Below are positions 17,226 through 26,069 of a DNA stretch of 47,453 nucleotides, piece by piece. Each line of letters opens with the position of its first letter. Within the stretch, counting starts at the first letter, position 1. Source of the stretch: an uncultured Elusimicrobiales bacterium (lineage in GTDB: Bacteria; Elusimicrobiota; Elusimicrobia; Elusimicrobiales; Elusimicrobiaceae); assembly GCA_944326725.1 (NCBI GenBank), contig CALVFA010000057.1:1-47453 (forward strand). The letters are read 5' to 3'. Made by a program: the position numbers and the translations under genes. The notes beneath the pieces are model-generated. The model saw only the letters and a program-made list of their open reading frames with translations, was not told the DNA's origin and ran no database searches.

Positions 17226-17906
17226 ATGAATATAAAACATTTTTTAAAAAATACGCTGAAATTATCTGCACTTAAGAGCCGTCTGCAACGTTTAGGGCGC
17301 AGAATAGCTTCTGTTTATTATAAACGCGAGCTGAGCAACCGCACTTTTACATTAATTTTCAATAATTGTTGGGCGGGGTTTATTTATCAGCGCTATGGGT
17401 TGCCTTATTATACGCCATTTATTGGCCTGTTTGTGCCGGCCCCTTGCTATATTGAGCTGTTGGAACATTTTGACGATTATATGGCCCGGCCGTTAGAGTT
17501 TATTGCCCGGGAAGAATCGGTATATTATCCTAAAATTAAAGGCGTACAAGGAAAAGAATACCCCATAGCCCGTTTAGGCGAAAAGGTGGAAATTCACTTT
17601 TTGCATGAGAAAAACGCGGCCGAGGCGGCTGCCCATTGGAACCGGCGCAAAGAACGTATTCACCGGCATAATATGTTGGTTAAATTTTCAGAGATTGATT
17701 GTTGTACGCCTGAGTTGGTGGCCCGGTTTGACGCGCTTCCTTTTCCACATAAAATTTGCTTTGTTGTACACTCCTACCCACAGCTTTCCAGTGTGCTAAT
17801 GTATCCCGATAAACGGGGGTTGGGCGAAACTTTTGAAGAGTGGAAATATCCCTTGCCGGATTTAACACAGCGTTTAAACGGCCTGCAGAGAGAGGAAACA
17901 AAATGA
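17226..17906 (+). CDS. DUF1919 family exopolysaccharide-locus protein
   Basis: 226 aa, soluble. FTLIFNNCWAGFIYQRYGLPYYTPFIGLFV followed by YIELLEHFDDYM is diagnostic of DUF1919, a family found almost only in capsule and EPS clusters and thought, without biochemical proof, to be a transferase. The middle has KVEIHFLHEKNAAEAAAHWNRRKERI. The start is the ATG at 17226, two bases after the EpsG stop; the open frame upstream runs through the EpsG gene. It ends in an ATGA overlap with the next GT2. Confidence 0.85.
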   Translation: MNIKHFLKNTLKLSALKSRLQRLGRRIASVYYKRELSNRTFTLIFNNCWAGFIYQRYGLPYYTPFIGLFVPAPCYIELLEHFDDYMARPLEFIAREESVYYPKIKGVQGKEYPIARLGEKVEIHFLHEKNAAEAAAHWNRRKERIHRHNMLVKFSEIDCCTPELVARFDALPFPHKICFVVHSYPQLSSVLMYPDKRGLGETFEEWKYPLPDLTQRLNGLQREETK

Positions 17907-18874
17907 CCCAACCGCTTTTATCTGTGGTGGTGGCAGTCTATAATACATCGGATTATTTGGACCGGTGCGTGCAGAGTCTGTTGGCTCAAACATATAAAAA
18001 TTTGGAAATCATTTTGGTAGATGACGGCTCCACCGACCAAAGCCCCGCGATATGCGACCGTTATGCCAGCCAATACAGCCACATACACGTTATTCATCAG
18101 CAGAACCTTGGGCCGTCTGCGGCACGCAACCGGGGCATACAAAAAGCCCAGGGGGAATTTGTCGGATTTGTAGACAGCGATGACTATTGCGCCCCGCAGA
18201 TGTATGAAACATTATATGGCTTAATTGAACGCTATGGCACCCAAGTTGCGGCGGCGAACTATTATGTAGAAACAAATGCCGGCTGTCAGTTTTCGTCATT
18301 GGGTTTTCAGCAACGGGTTCTAAGCGGGGAGGCGGCTATCATTTCCTGTGTGCAAAAGCTGGCTTCTTTGGCTTGGAATAAACTTTTTGCACGTTCTCTA
18401 TTTGATGATATACAATTTCCGTCTGGCAAAGTGTTTGAAGACTTGTTTATTTGTTACCGTTTATATGACAAAGCCGGCGGCGTAGCCGCCACCGATACGC
18501 CCGTTTATTATTATAACCGGCGCAACCTTTCCAGTATTACACAGAAGAAGTTTTCGGTTACAAAACTAGATTATTTGCAGGCGTCATCGGAACTGCTGGC
18601 ATTTTGCCGGAGCAAGAAATACTATCGCGCTGAAAAAATAGTCTTGCAAAAGCGTATCTGGCATATAACTGGTTTCTTGCGCCAAATAGCCGCGTGCGGT
18701 TTTAATGACAGGGAGGTTATTCGGCCGCTGCTGGAAGAGCTGAAAAAATACCTGGGACTTTACTTGACCAGTTCCCATAAGCTTACCAGCAAGGCGTTCG
18801 CGGTGGCTTGTTGCATAAATTTTAACTGGACGGCCAGGTTGTATCGGTTGCTGTTTCAAAGAGGGAAAAAATGA
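17903..18874 (+). CDS. Family 2 glycosyltransferase
   Basis: 323-aa GT-A transferase with the textbook N-terminus LSVVVAVYNTSDYLDRCVQSLLAQTY, ILVDDGSTD, GPSAARNRGI and GFVDSDD (DxD metal site). It is similar in sequence and length to the next gene; the two share the VDDGS..D..ICxxYA and GFVDSDD blocks almost unchanged, suggesting tandem duplication. The start at 17903 overlaps the DUF1919 stop (ATGA). The body after residue 120 lacks membrane helices. Confidence 0.9.
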   Translation: MTQPLLSVVVAVYNTSDYLDRCVQSLLAQTYKNLEIILVDDGSTDQSPAICDRYASQYSHIHVIHQQNLGPSAARNRGIQKAQGEFVGFVDSDDYCAPQMYETLYGLIERYGTQVAAANYYVETNAGCQFSSLGFQQRVLSGEAAIISCVQKLASLAWNKLFARSLFDDIQFPSGKVFEDLFICYRLYDKAGGVAATDTPVYYYNRRNLSSITQKKFSVTKLDYLQASSELLAFCRSKKYYRAEKIVLQKRIWHITGFLRQIAACGFNDREVIRPLLEELKKYLGLYLTSSHKLTSKAFAVACCINFNWTARLYRLLFQRGKK

Positions 18875-19914
18875 ATACTATGCCTTTAATATCCGTTGTG
18901 GTACCTGTGTTTAAAGCGGAAAAGTATCTGCCGGCTTGTATTGAGAGCTTGCTGGCGCAGACCTATCCCAATATGGAATTTATTTTGGTAGATGACGGTT
19001 CGCCGGACAGTTCATTAAAAATTTGCCAAGAATACGCAGCTAAAGACAGCCGCATACGGGTTATCCACCAGGAAAATGCCGGCTGTGCTACGGCCCGCAA
19101 TACGGGGCTGGCGGCCGCCCAAGGGGAATATATCGGTTTTGTAGACAGCGATGACACTATTAAACCGCAAACCTACCAAACGGCTTGGCAGACGCTGACC
19201 CAATACCAGGCTGACTGGGTCATGTGGAATAATCTGACCCCGGTTGCTCATTTGCCTAATGGATTGATACAAGGGGAAACATACTACCAGATGTTAGGGG
19301 AGAGTATCTTGACCCGCGGGTACGGCCCGTCCGTTTGTTTAGAACTGTTTAAAGCAGATATTATCCGCGCACATCGTATTGCTTTTCGGCCGGAGATTAA
19401 ACGGGGAGATGACCTGTTTTTTGTGTTACATTATGGGCGTTATGCCACTAACATTTATTATTTAAAAGATAAATTTTTTTACAATTATCTCTATAATCCT
19501 GTTTCCCTTTCGCACTCGTTCCATTCGGACGCTTTTGATTATCCAGTAAAATACTATCAAGCGCTGAAAGATATTTTTGCTCCGTTGGAAAATTCCCCTT
19601 ATTTGCCTTATGTGCAGGCGCGTTTTGCGCGGGATATTTGCGATGCGTTTATGGTATTTATGCGCCCGGCCAATCCGCTTCCTCTGCGCAAAAGATTGCA
19701 AAAAGTGCGTGCTTTTATGGAGCAGGAGAGCACACAAAAATTTTTGCAGACAAACTATAGCCGCTATTTGCGCAAGCAGCAAGCTTTGCTGGTGTGGCTG
19801 CTGAGCAAGAAGTGCTATTGGACTGCCTGGCTGGTTTCGCGCCTAGTGATTGGTATGATGCGTCTTAAAAATTTAACCAAAGAGAAGTGGCTGACAGCCA
19901 AACATTATAAATAG
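18871..19914 (+). CDS. Family 2 glycosyltransferase
   Basis: 347-aa GT-A enzyme: ISVVVPVFKAEKYLPACIESLLAQTY, ILVDDGSPD, CATARNTGLAAAQGEYIGFVDSDD, and a later RGDDLFFVLHYGRY acidic segment likely to contain the catalytic base. The C-terminal 60 residues are basic and amphipathic, which may help peripheral membrane binding. ATGA overlap with the preceding GT2. The flippase gene follows after 1 nt. Confidence 0.9.
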   Translation: MNTMPLISVVVPVFKAEKYLPACIESLLAQTYPNMEFILVDDGSPDSSLKICQEYAAKDSRIRVIHQENAGCATARNTGLAAAQGEYIGFVDSDDTIKPQTYQTAWQTLTQYQADWVMWNNLTPVAHLPNGLIQGETYYQMLGESILTRGYGPSVCLELFKADIIRAHRIAFRPEIKRGDDLFFVLHYGRYATNIYYLKDKFFYNYLYNPVSLSHSFHSDAFDYPVKYYQALKDIFAPLENSPYLPYVQARFARDICDAFMVFMRPANPLPLRKRLQKVRAFMEQESTQKFLQTNYSRYLRKQQALLVWLLSKKCYWTAWLVSRLVIGMMRLKNLTKEKWLTAKHYK

Positions 19915-19915
19915 T

Positions 19916-21454
19916 ATGAATCAACGCAAGGCAGGGGTTATTCTCTCTTACATCAAAATGTTTTTAAGCGGGGCCGTTAATTTAATATACGTGCCGCTGC
20001 TATTGTTTTTTTTGACAAAAGAGGAATATGGTCTTTATCAGTTGGTGGGCTCTGTAATAGCGTATTTGACATTGATGGATTTCGGCTTAGCCGATACGGT
20101 CACCCGTTATTACGCTAATTACATGGCACGCAACGACTCCGATGGCCTGCGCCGCCTGCTTTCCACCGTTTCGGCGGTATATGGGTTTATAGCGGCGATG
20201 GTTATTCTTGTGGGAATTGTCTTGCTTCAGTTATGCTTACCCTTGTACACCCATACTCTTTCTGCGCAGGAATTGCATACAGCACAGTTGGTTTATTGGA
20301 TTTTGCTGATTAATGTGGCCCTGGCCATCCCGTCCAACATTTTCAAAGCGGTTATCAATGCGCACCAGCGTTTTGTCTTTGCGCAATTATTGATTATTAT
20401 CAATACTGTTTTGCAGCCGGTTTTAGTCTGTGCGGTATTAATGGCGCATCCTTCGGTAGTGGCGCTGGCAATTGTGCAAACGGTGTGCAATATAGCTATG
20501 ATTGCCTGTAACGTTTATTATTGCCGGCGGCATTTACAGGTATCTTTGCAGTGGTGCGGAGCGGACCGGAAAATTTTAAAAGAAACACTGTTGTTTTCTA
20601 CTTTGTGGTTTACGGTAGCCCTGGTCGATCAAATTTTTTGGCGTTCCGGACAGTTGGTGCTGGGGGCTGTGGTGGGCACCGCAGCAGTGGCGGTTTACTC
20701 TGTGACCATACAGCTGCAGGTGCTTTATGGTTGGTTTTCGGTTATTATCAGCAAAGTGTTTTTGCCTCGTCTGTCTGCCATAGCTGCCACCGGAGAACAG
20801 GAAGAAGAAATGAATGCCATCTTCTTAAAGACATCCCGTTTGCAAACGCTTATTTCCGCTTTGTTGGTTTCTGGATTTATTATGGTAGGCAAAGAATTTA
20901 TTTTTCTATGGTTGGGGGATGGTTTTTCCCAAGCGTATATTTACGGGGTGGTTCTGATGGTATGCTTTTTTATTCCTTCGGTGCAAAATACGGGTCTTGT
21001 TATTTTACAGGCCAGAAATAAGCTGGGGTTTTATGCGGGATTTTATGTAGTTTTGGCATTTGTAAGTCTGTTGGTTTCCATTGGCCTGGCCAAACAATAT
21101 GGCGGGCTCGGCTGCGCGTGGGGGACAGGCGGCGCTCTTTTTGTAGGCGGATTGGTGATGAACCGGTATTATGCTAATATGGGGTTAAGTATGCGGGTGT
21201 TTTGGAAAGACATAGCCCAGGTGCTTGTGGTGACCCTGCTGGCGATGGCTATATTTTATATGATAAAAAAGCTGTGGCCGCTGGCCGGCGGCTGGATGAG
21301 TTTTATAGGCCAAGGCGGTCTTTACTCCGTTTTGTGGGGAGGGCTGATGTGGGGTATAGTCTTAAACAAATATGAAAAAAATCTGGCCCTAGAAATGGGT
21401 GGACAGCTATTACGTTTCGCAAGATTACGCAAAAGGGAGCATCCTTCAATATGA
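19916..21454 (+). CDS. Oligosaccharide flippase Wzx (MOP superfamily)
   Basis: 512 aa, about 14 membrane helices arranged as two halves: AGVILSYIKMFLSGAVNLIYVPLLLFFLTKEEYGLYQLVGSVIAYL, then FGLADTVTRYYANYMARND, the typical Wzx/RfbX opening. It carries lipid-linked repeat units across the inner membrane. It is placed directly after the last glycosyltransferase and before glf (ATGA overlap), so the order follows the pathway. It retains the positively charged residues inside helices (for example the WRSGQLVLG segment) expected for an anionic lipid-phosphate cargo. Confidence 0.92.
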   Translation: MNQRKAGVILSYIKMFLSGAVNLIYVPLLLFFLTKEEYGLYQLVGSVIAYLTLMDFGLADTVTRYYANYMARNDSDGLRRLLSTVSAVYGFIAAMVILVGIVLLQLCLPLYTHTLSAQELHTAQLVYWILLINVALAIPSNIFKAVINAHQRFVFAQLLIIINTVLQPVLVCAVLMAHPSVVALAIVQTVCNIAMIACNVYYCRRHLQVSLQWCGADRKILKETLLFSTLWFTVALVDQIFWRSGQLVLGAVVGTAAVAVYSVTIQLQVLYGWFSVIISKVFLPRLSAIAATGEQEEEMNAIFLKTSRLQTLISALLVSGFIMVGKEFIFLWLGDGFSQAYIYGVVLMVCFFIPSVQNTGLVILQARNKLGFYAGFYVVLAFVSLLVSIGLAKQYGGLGCAWGTGGALFVGGLVMNRYYANMGLSMRVFWKDIAQVLVVTLLAMAIFYMIKKLWPLAGGWMSFIGQGGLYSVLWGGLMWGIVLNKYEKNLALEMGGQLLRFARLRKREHPSI

Positions 21455-22566
21455 TAGAAAAAGTGCAGAATTTAATTGTAGGGGCCGGTATTTCCGGCGC
21501 GGTATTGGCGCGTTTGTTGGCGGAGGCCGGGCAGAGCTGTGTGGTATTAGACCGCAGGGCCTATGTGGGGGGCAACTGCTATGATTACAAAGACCCATGC
21601 GGGGTCATTGTGCATAAATACGGGCCGCATATTTTCCGCACAGATAACAAAGAAATTTGGGATTTTTTGAGCCGTTTTACGCTGTGGCACCCTTATATGC
21701 ATAAGGTAAAAGGATATGTGGACGGACAGGAAGTTCCTATTCCGTTTAATCTCAATTCTTTGTATCAGCTTTTCCCGCAACAATATGCCGCCAGATTGGA
21801 AAATAAATTGGTGGAAAATTTCGGATTTAACAAAAAAGTTCCCATTTTAACCCTGCGCAAGACGCAAGATAAGGACCTTTCTTTCCTAGCGGAATATATT
21901 TACGAAAAAGTATTTTTCCATTATACGCTCAAACAATGGGGGCTTAAACCGCAGGAACTGGATCCCTCCGTTATGGAACGGGTGCCGGTATTTATCAGCC
22001 GCGATGACCGGTATTTTCAGGAAAAATACCAAGCCATCGCCGCAAACGGATATACGGCGCTGTTTGAAAACATGCTGAATCACCCGAACATCAAGGTGCG
22101 TTTGAATGCGGAATTTTCGGCTGTCAGCAAAGAGTATGAATATGAACGCCTTTTCTACAGCGGGCCGATTGACGAGTATTTTGATTATTCTTTTGGGGCT
22201 TTGCCCTATCGCAGTTTGCGTTTTGATTTGCGTAAAATGGATTTGACGCAGTATCAAAGCGCCGCTGTTATTAATTATCCCAATAACTATGATTATACCC
22301 GGGTAACAGAATATAAACACTTTTTGCCGCTTAGCAGCAATAAAACCGTGGTGGCTTTTGAGTATCCCTCTGATTTTAAGCTGGGAGAAAACGAGCGCTA
22401 TTATCCCGTCCCGGGGGAGAAAAGCGCCGCGCTGTATAAACAATATCTGGAGGCCGCCCGGAAGGAAAAAAATGTTTTTTTCTTTGGAAGGTTAGGCGGA
22501 TATAAGTATTACGATATGCAAACGGCAGTAAAGGACGCATTTGCTTTGGCCCTCCGTATGCTTTAG
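21451..22566 (+). CDS. glf: UDP-galactopyranose mutase
   Basis: Flavoenzyme that converts UDP-galactopyranose to UDP-galactofuranose; cytoplasmic. 371 aa. FAD-binding NLIVGAGISGAVLARLLAEAG is at the N-terminus, VGGNCYDYKDPCGVIVHKYGPHIFRT follows (the His-Gly-His region of Glf), and conserved aromatic/Arg substrate-site blocks appear as PFNLNSL, YSGPIDEYFDY and VTEYKHFLP. It shows that the polymer contains Galf, and implies that one of the glycosyltransferases here uses UDP-Galf. UDP-Galp could come from the epimerase at 9.8-10.7 kb. Last gene of the plus-strand operon; it ends 6 nt from the convergent acyltransferase. Confidence 0.96.
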   Translation: MIEKVQNLIVGAGISGAVLARLLAEAGQSCVVLDRRAYVGGNCYDYKDPCGVIVHKYGPHIFRTDNKEIWDFLSRFTLWHPYMHKVKGYVDGQEVPIPFNLNSLYQLFPQQYAARLENKLVENFGFNKKVPILTLRKTQDKDLSFLAEYIYEKVFFHYTLKQWGLKPQELDPSVMERVPVFISRDDRYFQEKYQAIAANGYTALFENMLNHPNIKVRLNAEFSAVSKEYEYERLFYSGPIDEYFDYSFGALPYRSLRFDLRKMDLTQYQSAAVINYPNNYDYTRVTEYKHFLPLSSNKTVVAFEYPSDFKLGENERYYPVPGEKSAALYKQYLEAARKEKNVFFFGRLGGYKYYDMQTAVKDAFALALRML

Positions 22567-22572
22567 AACCTT

Positions 22573-23610
22573 CTATAGTAGGTATTTGCGTAAGAGCGGG
22601 ACTGCGTGTAAAAGCGCAGTAAGGGCAAAACTCAGCCCCGCAATAAGGCCGGTTTGTAGAGGGATCCAAAAGACCGCTTCTGCCCCTAAATAGCGGCCGG
22701 AAAACCATCCTAAGTGTTCAAAAACAGTAAGAATTAACGGGTGTATCAAGTAGACACCCAGCGTTAATCTGCCTGTATAAATAATGCTTTTTCGTAAGCG
22801 GACGCCCCAATTCAAAGACTCTAAATTGTTTTTTAAAAATAAAAAAACAGCGGCGGATATAAAAAACGTAGGTAAAGCCAAAGGCGGCAGTACCACTGCA
22901 AAGCGGTTTTCCAGCGCCAGCTTACAAGAGACAAAAACAGCTCCTAAAAAGCTTAGTATTCCAGCTCCATACACCGTCCATTTTATTTTAGCAGAAAGTG
23001 AAAAAGAAGCAAAAAAATGCCCTGCCAAAAAATAAACCAAGTAACCGCACGTAAAAGGGAACAGACGTTTCCACTGCCAATCTGCTTGCGTAAATCCCAA
23101 CCAAACTACCGCTGTTAATAAACAAGTGCCTAAAACAGCGGCATATTGTTTAGCAGAAAGTATAAAAATCCATTTGCGCAGCAATGGCGTCAATGCATAT
23201 AAAACCGCCAATACAGAAAAGAACCACAAGTGATAATGTCCTTGTAAAAAATGCGCCAAATACCAATCCCAAGGTTTTAAAGCATGCTGTATGTAATTCA
23301 AACTCCACAATAAGAGCGTATAGAAAAAAGACCAAGCCAAATAGATAAAGAGAATGTGGGGCAAGTAGTGGGTATATGTTTTTTTGCTACTGATGTCTTT
23401 TTGCGGATGGAGAAAAAAAGTACCGCTGATCATTAAAAAAACAGGCACAGCCCAACGGGGAAATAATTGATAAAAGTCAATGATTCCCCAAGCGGTGCTA
23501 AAAGGCTGGACGGTGTATGAACGCAAGGTTACGTGAATAAGCACAACCGCTATGGCCGCGAAAATGCGGGTCAAGTCCAGCCAAACTATTCTGTTATTTT
23601 CCTTTTGCAT
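22573..23610 (-). CDS. Acyltransferase 3 family membrane protein
   Basis: 345 aa, about ten membrane helices. The N-terminal motif IVWLDLTRIFAAIAVVLIHVTLRS contains the conserved arginine and histidine of acyltransferase-3 (OatA/WecH/Oac) proteins; RWAVPVFLMISGTFF is the second conserved block. It probably O-acetylates the polymer or its lipid-linked repeat. The start is placed at the ATG at 23610 (MQKENNRIVWLDL): longer in-frame starts would translate the hairpin at 23621-23653. No Shine-Dalgarno sequence is evident. The gene is downstream of wza-wzc on the same strand, separated by that hairpin. Confidence 0.85.
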   Translation of the reverse strand: MQKENNRIVWLDLTRIFAAIAVVLIHVTLRSYTVQPFSTAWGIIDFYQLFPRWAVPVFLMISGTFFLHPQKDISSKKTYTHYLPHILFIYLAWSFFYTLLLWSLNYIQHALKPWDWYLAHFLQGHYHLWFFSVLAVLYALTPLLRKWIFILSAKQYAAVLGTCLLTAVVWLGFTQADWQWKRLFPFTCGYLVYFLAGHFFASFSLSAKIKWTVYGAGILSFLGAVFVSCKLALENRFAVVLPPLALPTFFISAAVFLFLKNNLESLNWGVRLRKSIIYTGRLTLGVYLIHPLILTVFEHLGWFSGRYLGAEAVFWIPLQTGLIAGLSFALTALLHAVPLLRKYLL

Positions 23611-23620
23611 TGTATTAAAT

Positions 23621-23653
23621 AACCCCGGGCGTTGTTGGATACGGCCCGGGGTT
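23621..23653 (-). terminator. Hairpin between wzc and the acyltransferase gene (possible attenuating terminator)
   Basis: Perfect 10-bp stem AACCCCGGGC / GCCCGGGGTT with a 13-nt loop, starting 16 nt after the wzc stop. On the minus strand the stem is followed only by TATTTAAT, so termination is probably partial. On the plus strand it is followed by TTTT, but no plus gene needs it apart from read-through of glf. Confidence 0.5.
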
Positions 23654-23669
23654 TTGAAAGGCAAAATGC

Positions 23670-25385
23670 TTATTTTTTATCTTCGCTGTAATAGCTGTAG
23701 CTTTTGTAATAGCCGTATTTGCCGTAAGAAAGCCCTTCCGGCTTGTAATGGCCAATTACTGCGCCTAGTATTTTGATCCCGGCCTTTTGCAGTTTATCCA
23801 GCGCTACTTGGGCCAGTTTGGCGTTGGTCTGTCCGTATTTAATTACGAATACTGCGCGCGGTATGTATTTACCCCAAAGCAGCGTATCGGATACGGGCAA
23901 AATAGCCGGGCAGTCAATGACTACTTGGTCATAATTTTTCTTGGCCCATTCAATAAAGTCTGCCAGTTTGGGCGTATTTAAAAGCTCTGCCGGGTTGGGC
24001 GGGCGCTGACCGGACGTCATCACATACAAATTCGGTACGTCTTTTACGGCCTGAACGTTATAGGCGTAATCTGCTTTTTTGGGGTCGGCGTCCCAAATAT
24101 TGCTCAGGCCCTTTTCGGTAGAGAGTTTAAATACGCGGTGCACGCGGGAGCGGCGCAAATCCCCGTCTACCAAGAGCACTTTCTTTCCGGCTTGCGCCAT
24201 AGCGACCAGCAAGTTGGAAGAGAGATGGCTTTTGCCTTCCCCCTGCAAAGAGCTGGAAATCAAAATAGGAGCGTTGTGGTCGTCTGCCAAAGCAAAATCC
24301 AACATGGTGCGTACATTGCGCACGTTTTCCGCCAGCAGGAAGTTGCCTTCTTTGAGCATCGTGGCATATTCGCTTTCTTTCTTCTTGCTTTTTTCATACG
24401 GCACAAAACCTAAGAAAGGCAGTTTTAATTTCTCTTCCAAATCTTCGGAAGATTTGACACTTTGATCCAAAAATTCCAGCACAAATATCAACAACAGCCC
24501 TAGTAACCCGCCGGCCAGCAGGCCAACCGCCAAATTAAGCATTTTGCGCGGGCGCACTGGTTTTTCCGGGGTAACGGCCGGGTCAATAATGCGGATATTA
24601 TTGCCAGAGAACTGACCGGAAAGCTCTATTTTAATACTTTGCACCAGGCGGCGCGTTTCCGTATTAATTTGCTTATTGATGGCGTTTAATTGGTTTTGTA
24701 CCGATTGTAAATCAGGGTGTTGTTCGGTATATTTTGCCGCCAGTTTGGCCCGTTCAGCGGAGAGTTGGGCGGCCTGCTGTTTGAGGGTTTTGATAAAATC
24801 GCTGTTGACCACTTGCGGCATAGAATTAAGCAGCTCTTGCTCTTCCGGGCTGCGTTCGGTGTTTTCCAAGGCGGCGATGACGTCCTGCCCCATAAAAATA
24901 CGGTTGCTTACGTTGTCTGCCACAAAGGTTTTGGCCAGCGTGTTGGCAATTTCAGCCGAAAGCTTAGGGTCATATGTCGTGACAGATACATTGACCAAAC
25001 GACTGCGGGTAATGGGGGCTATATCTATGGCTCTTTTAAATTTATTGATTCCCCCGGGATTGGCGAATTGTTCATAACGTCCCAAATCCATTTCCCGGTA
25101 TACTTTTTCCAGCAGGGAGCGGCTTTCTAAGAGCTGGTACTGGGTGCGGTAATAATCTTCCTCGCTGGTAAAAGAGCCATACGGTGTGGCATCAATTTTG
25201 CCGGCGTCTTCTTGGTTAATCATCATCAGCACTGTAGCTTTGTAAGCCGGACGCATAAAAATGTTGACTAGCACTGCAGCAATTAGACCCAAAGCGGCAA
25301 TGCCCACCATTAGCCAAAAGCGCTTAAAAATGATGTTGATATAATAACTGAAATCTATTTCTTCATTATTTTTTACGTTATCCAT
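23670..25385 (-). CDS. Wzc-type chain-length determinant / bacterial tyrosine kinase
   Basis: 571 aa. Wzz domain first: YYINIIFKRFWLMVGIAALGLIAAVLV (TM1, about residues 14-42), a periplasmic segment with coiled-coil potential (residues 195-260) and TM2 near 285-305 after the PEKPVRPRK proline motif. Then a BY-kinase domain: Walker A in SSSLQGEGKSHLSSNL (about 377-392), Walker A' in VLLVDGDLRR (about 403-412), and Walker B in QVVIDCPAILPVSD, where Cys replaces the usual Thr of IDTPP. The C-terminus carries a tyrosine cluster (YGKYGYYKSYSYYSED) for autophosphorylation. It controls polymer length and couples to the Wza exporter; the divergent low-molecular-weight phosphatase at 27.7 kb would reverse the phosphorylation. 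Confidence 0.93.
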   Translation of the reverse strand: MDNVKNNEEIDFSYYINIIFKRFWLMVGIAALGLIAAVLVNIFMRPAYKATVLMMINQEDAGKIDATPYGSFTSEEDYYRTQYQLLESRSLLEKVYREMDLGRYEQFANPGGINKFKRAIDIAPITRSRLVNVSVTTYDPKLSAEIANTLAKTFVADNVSNRIFMGQDVIAALENTERSPEEQELLNSMPQVVNSDFIKTLKQQAAQLSAERAKLAAKYTEQHPDLQSVQNQLNAINKQINTETRRLVQSIKIELSGQFSGNNIRIIDPAVTPEKPVRPRKMLNLAVGLLAGGLLGLLLIFVLEFLDQSVKSSEDLEEKLKLPFLGFVPYEKSKKKESEYATMLKEGNFLLAENVRNVRTMLDFALADDHNAPILISSSLQGEGKSHLSSNLLVAMAQAGKKVLLVDGDLRRSRVHRVFKLSTEKGLSNIWDADPKKADYAYNVQAVKDVPNLYVMTSGQRPPNPAELLNTPKLADFIEWAKKNYDQVVIDCPAILPVSDTLLWGKYIPRAVFVIKYGQTNAKLAQVALDKLQKAGIKILGAVIGHYKPEGLSYGKYGYYKSYSYYSEDKK

Positions 25386-25393
25386 AACACCCT

Positions 25394-26032
25394 CTAAAAC
25401 ATACTTTGCGGTACAAATACCACATCACCCGGCAGCAGAGGAATGTCCATCATTTTGTTGCCTTGTTTGGTGATTTGCGTAATATCTACGTCTATCGCTT
25501 TTTGACGACCGTTTTCCATGCGCAATACACGCACTTTGCCGGTGGCGGCAATGTCGGTAAAGCCGCCTACGGAGGTGATGGCCTCTAAGACGGTCAGCGG
25601 TTTCTCTGGCGGGATTTCAATGGCGGCTGGTTTTTGTACCTGGCCCAAAACATAAACCGTTTTGTTTCCGTATTCTTTAATGAGCATGGAAACTTGCGGA
25701 TTTTTTAAATAAGTTTTCAAAGCGTCGGAGAGGCGGGTTTCGGCTTCTGCTACCGTATAGCCGGAAATATGAATATGCCCTACCAGCGGAAAAGTAATGT
25801 TGCCGCTGCCGCTGATGCGCTGGGTGCGGTCCATTTCTTCTTCCATAAATACTTTGATTTCCAGCAAGTCGCCAGGTTGCAAAATATAGGCATTGGATTG
25901 GCGAATTTGCTCAATGCCCTGGGCAATTTCCTGGGGCACGTTGGTTTGTGGCGCCTCTACGTATACAGGCGCCTCAGCGCAAGCTGCCAGCAGACAGCAA
26001 ACGCTTAGAATAGATAAAGCGGTATTTTTCAT
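25394..26032 (-). CDS. Short Wza-type polysaccharide export lipoprotein (PES + SLBB)
   Basis: 212 aa. A lipoprotein signal peptide ends in the lipobox LAAC with C18 as the lipid-modified residue. A polysaccharide export (PES) domain follows (ILQPGDLLEIKVFMEEEMDRTQRISGSG...), then one SLBB domain (VYVLGQVQKPAAIEIP..LTVLEAITSVGGF). E. coli Wza (about 380 aa) has further SLBB-type domain D3 and a C-terminal helix that forms the outer-membrane pore; both are absent here, so another protein must span the membrane. It starts 8 nt upstream of wzc. It has no Shine-Dalgarno, but an extended -10 box lies 7 nt before the ATG (leaderless mRNA predicted). Confidence 0.92.
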   Translation of the reverse strand: MKNTALSILSVCCLLAACAEAPVYVEAPQTNVPQEIAQGIEQIRQSNAYILQPGDLLEIKVFMEEEMDRTQRISGSGNITFPLVGHIHISGYTVAEAETRLSDALKTYLKNPQVSMLIKEYGNKTVYVLGQVQKPAAIEIPPEKPLTVLEAITSVGGFTDIAATGKVRVLRMENGRQKAIDVDITQITKQGNKMMDIPLLPGDVVFVPQSMF

Positions 26033-26039
26033 TATCTAT

Positions 26040-26048
26040 ATTTTATCA
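26040..26048 (-). promoter_or_regulatory. Extended -10 box of the wza-wzc operon, leaderless type
   Basis: Minus strand TGA-TAAAAT, ending 7 nt before the ATG at 26032. Transcription would begin at or next to the start codon. Confidence 0.55.
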
Positions 26049-26069
26049 AATATAATCTGATTTGAGTAT

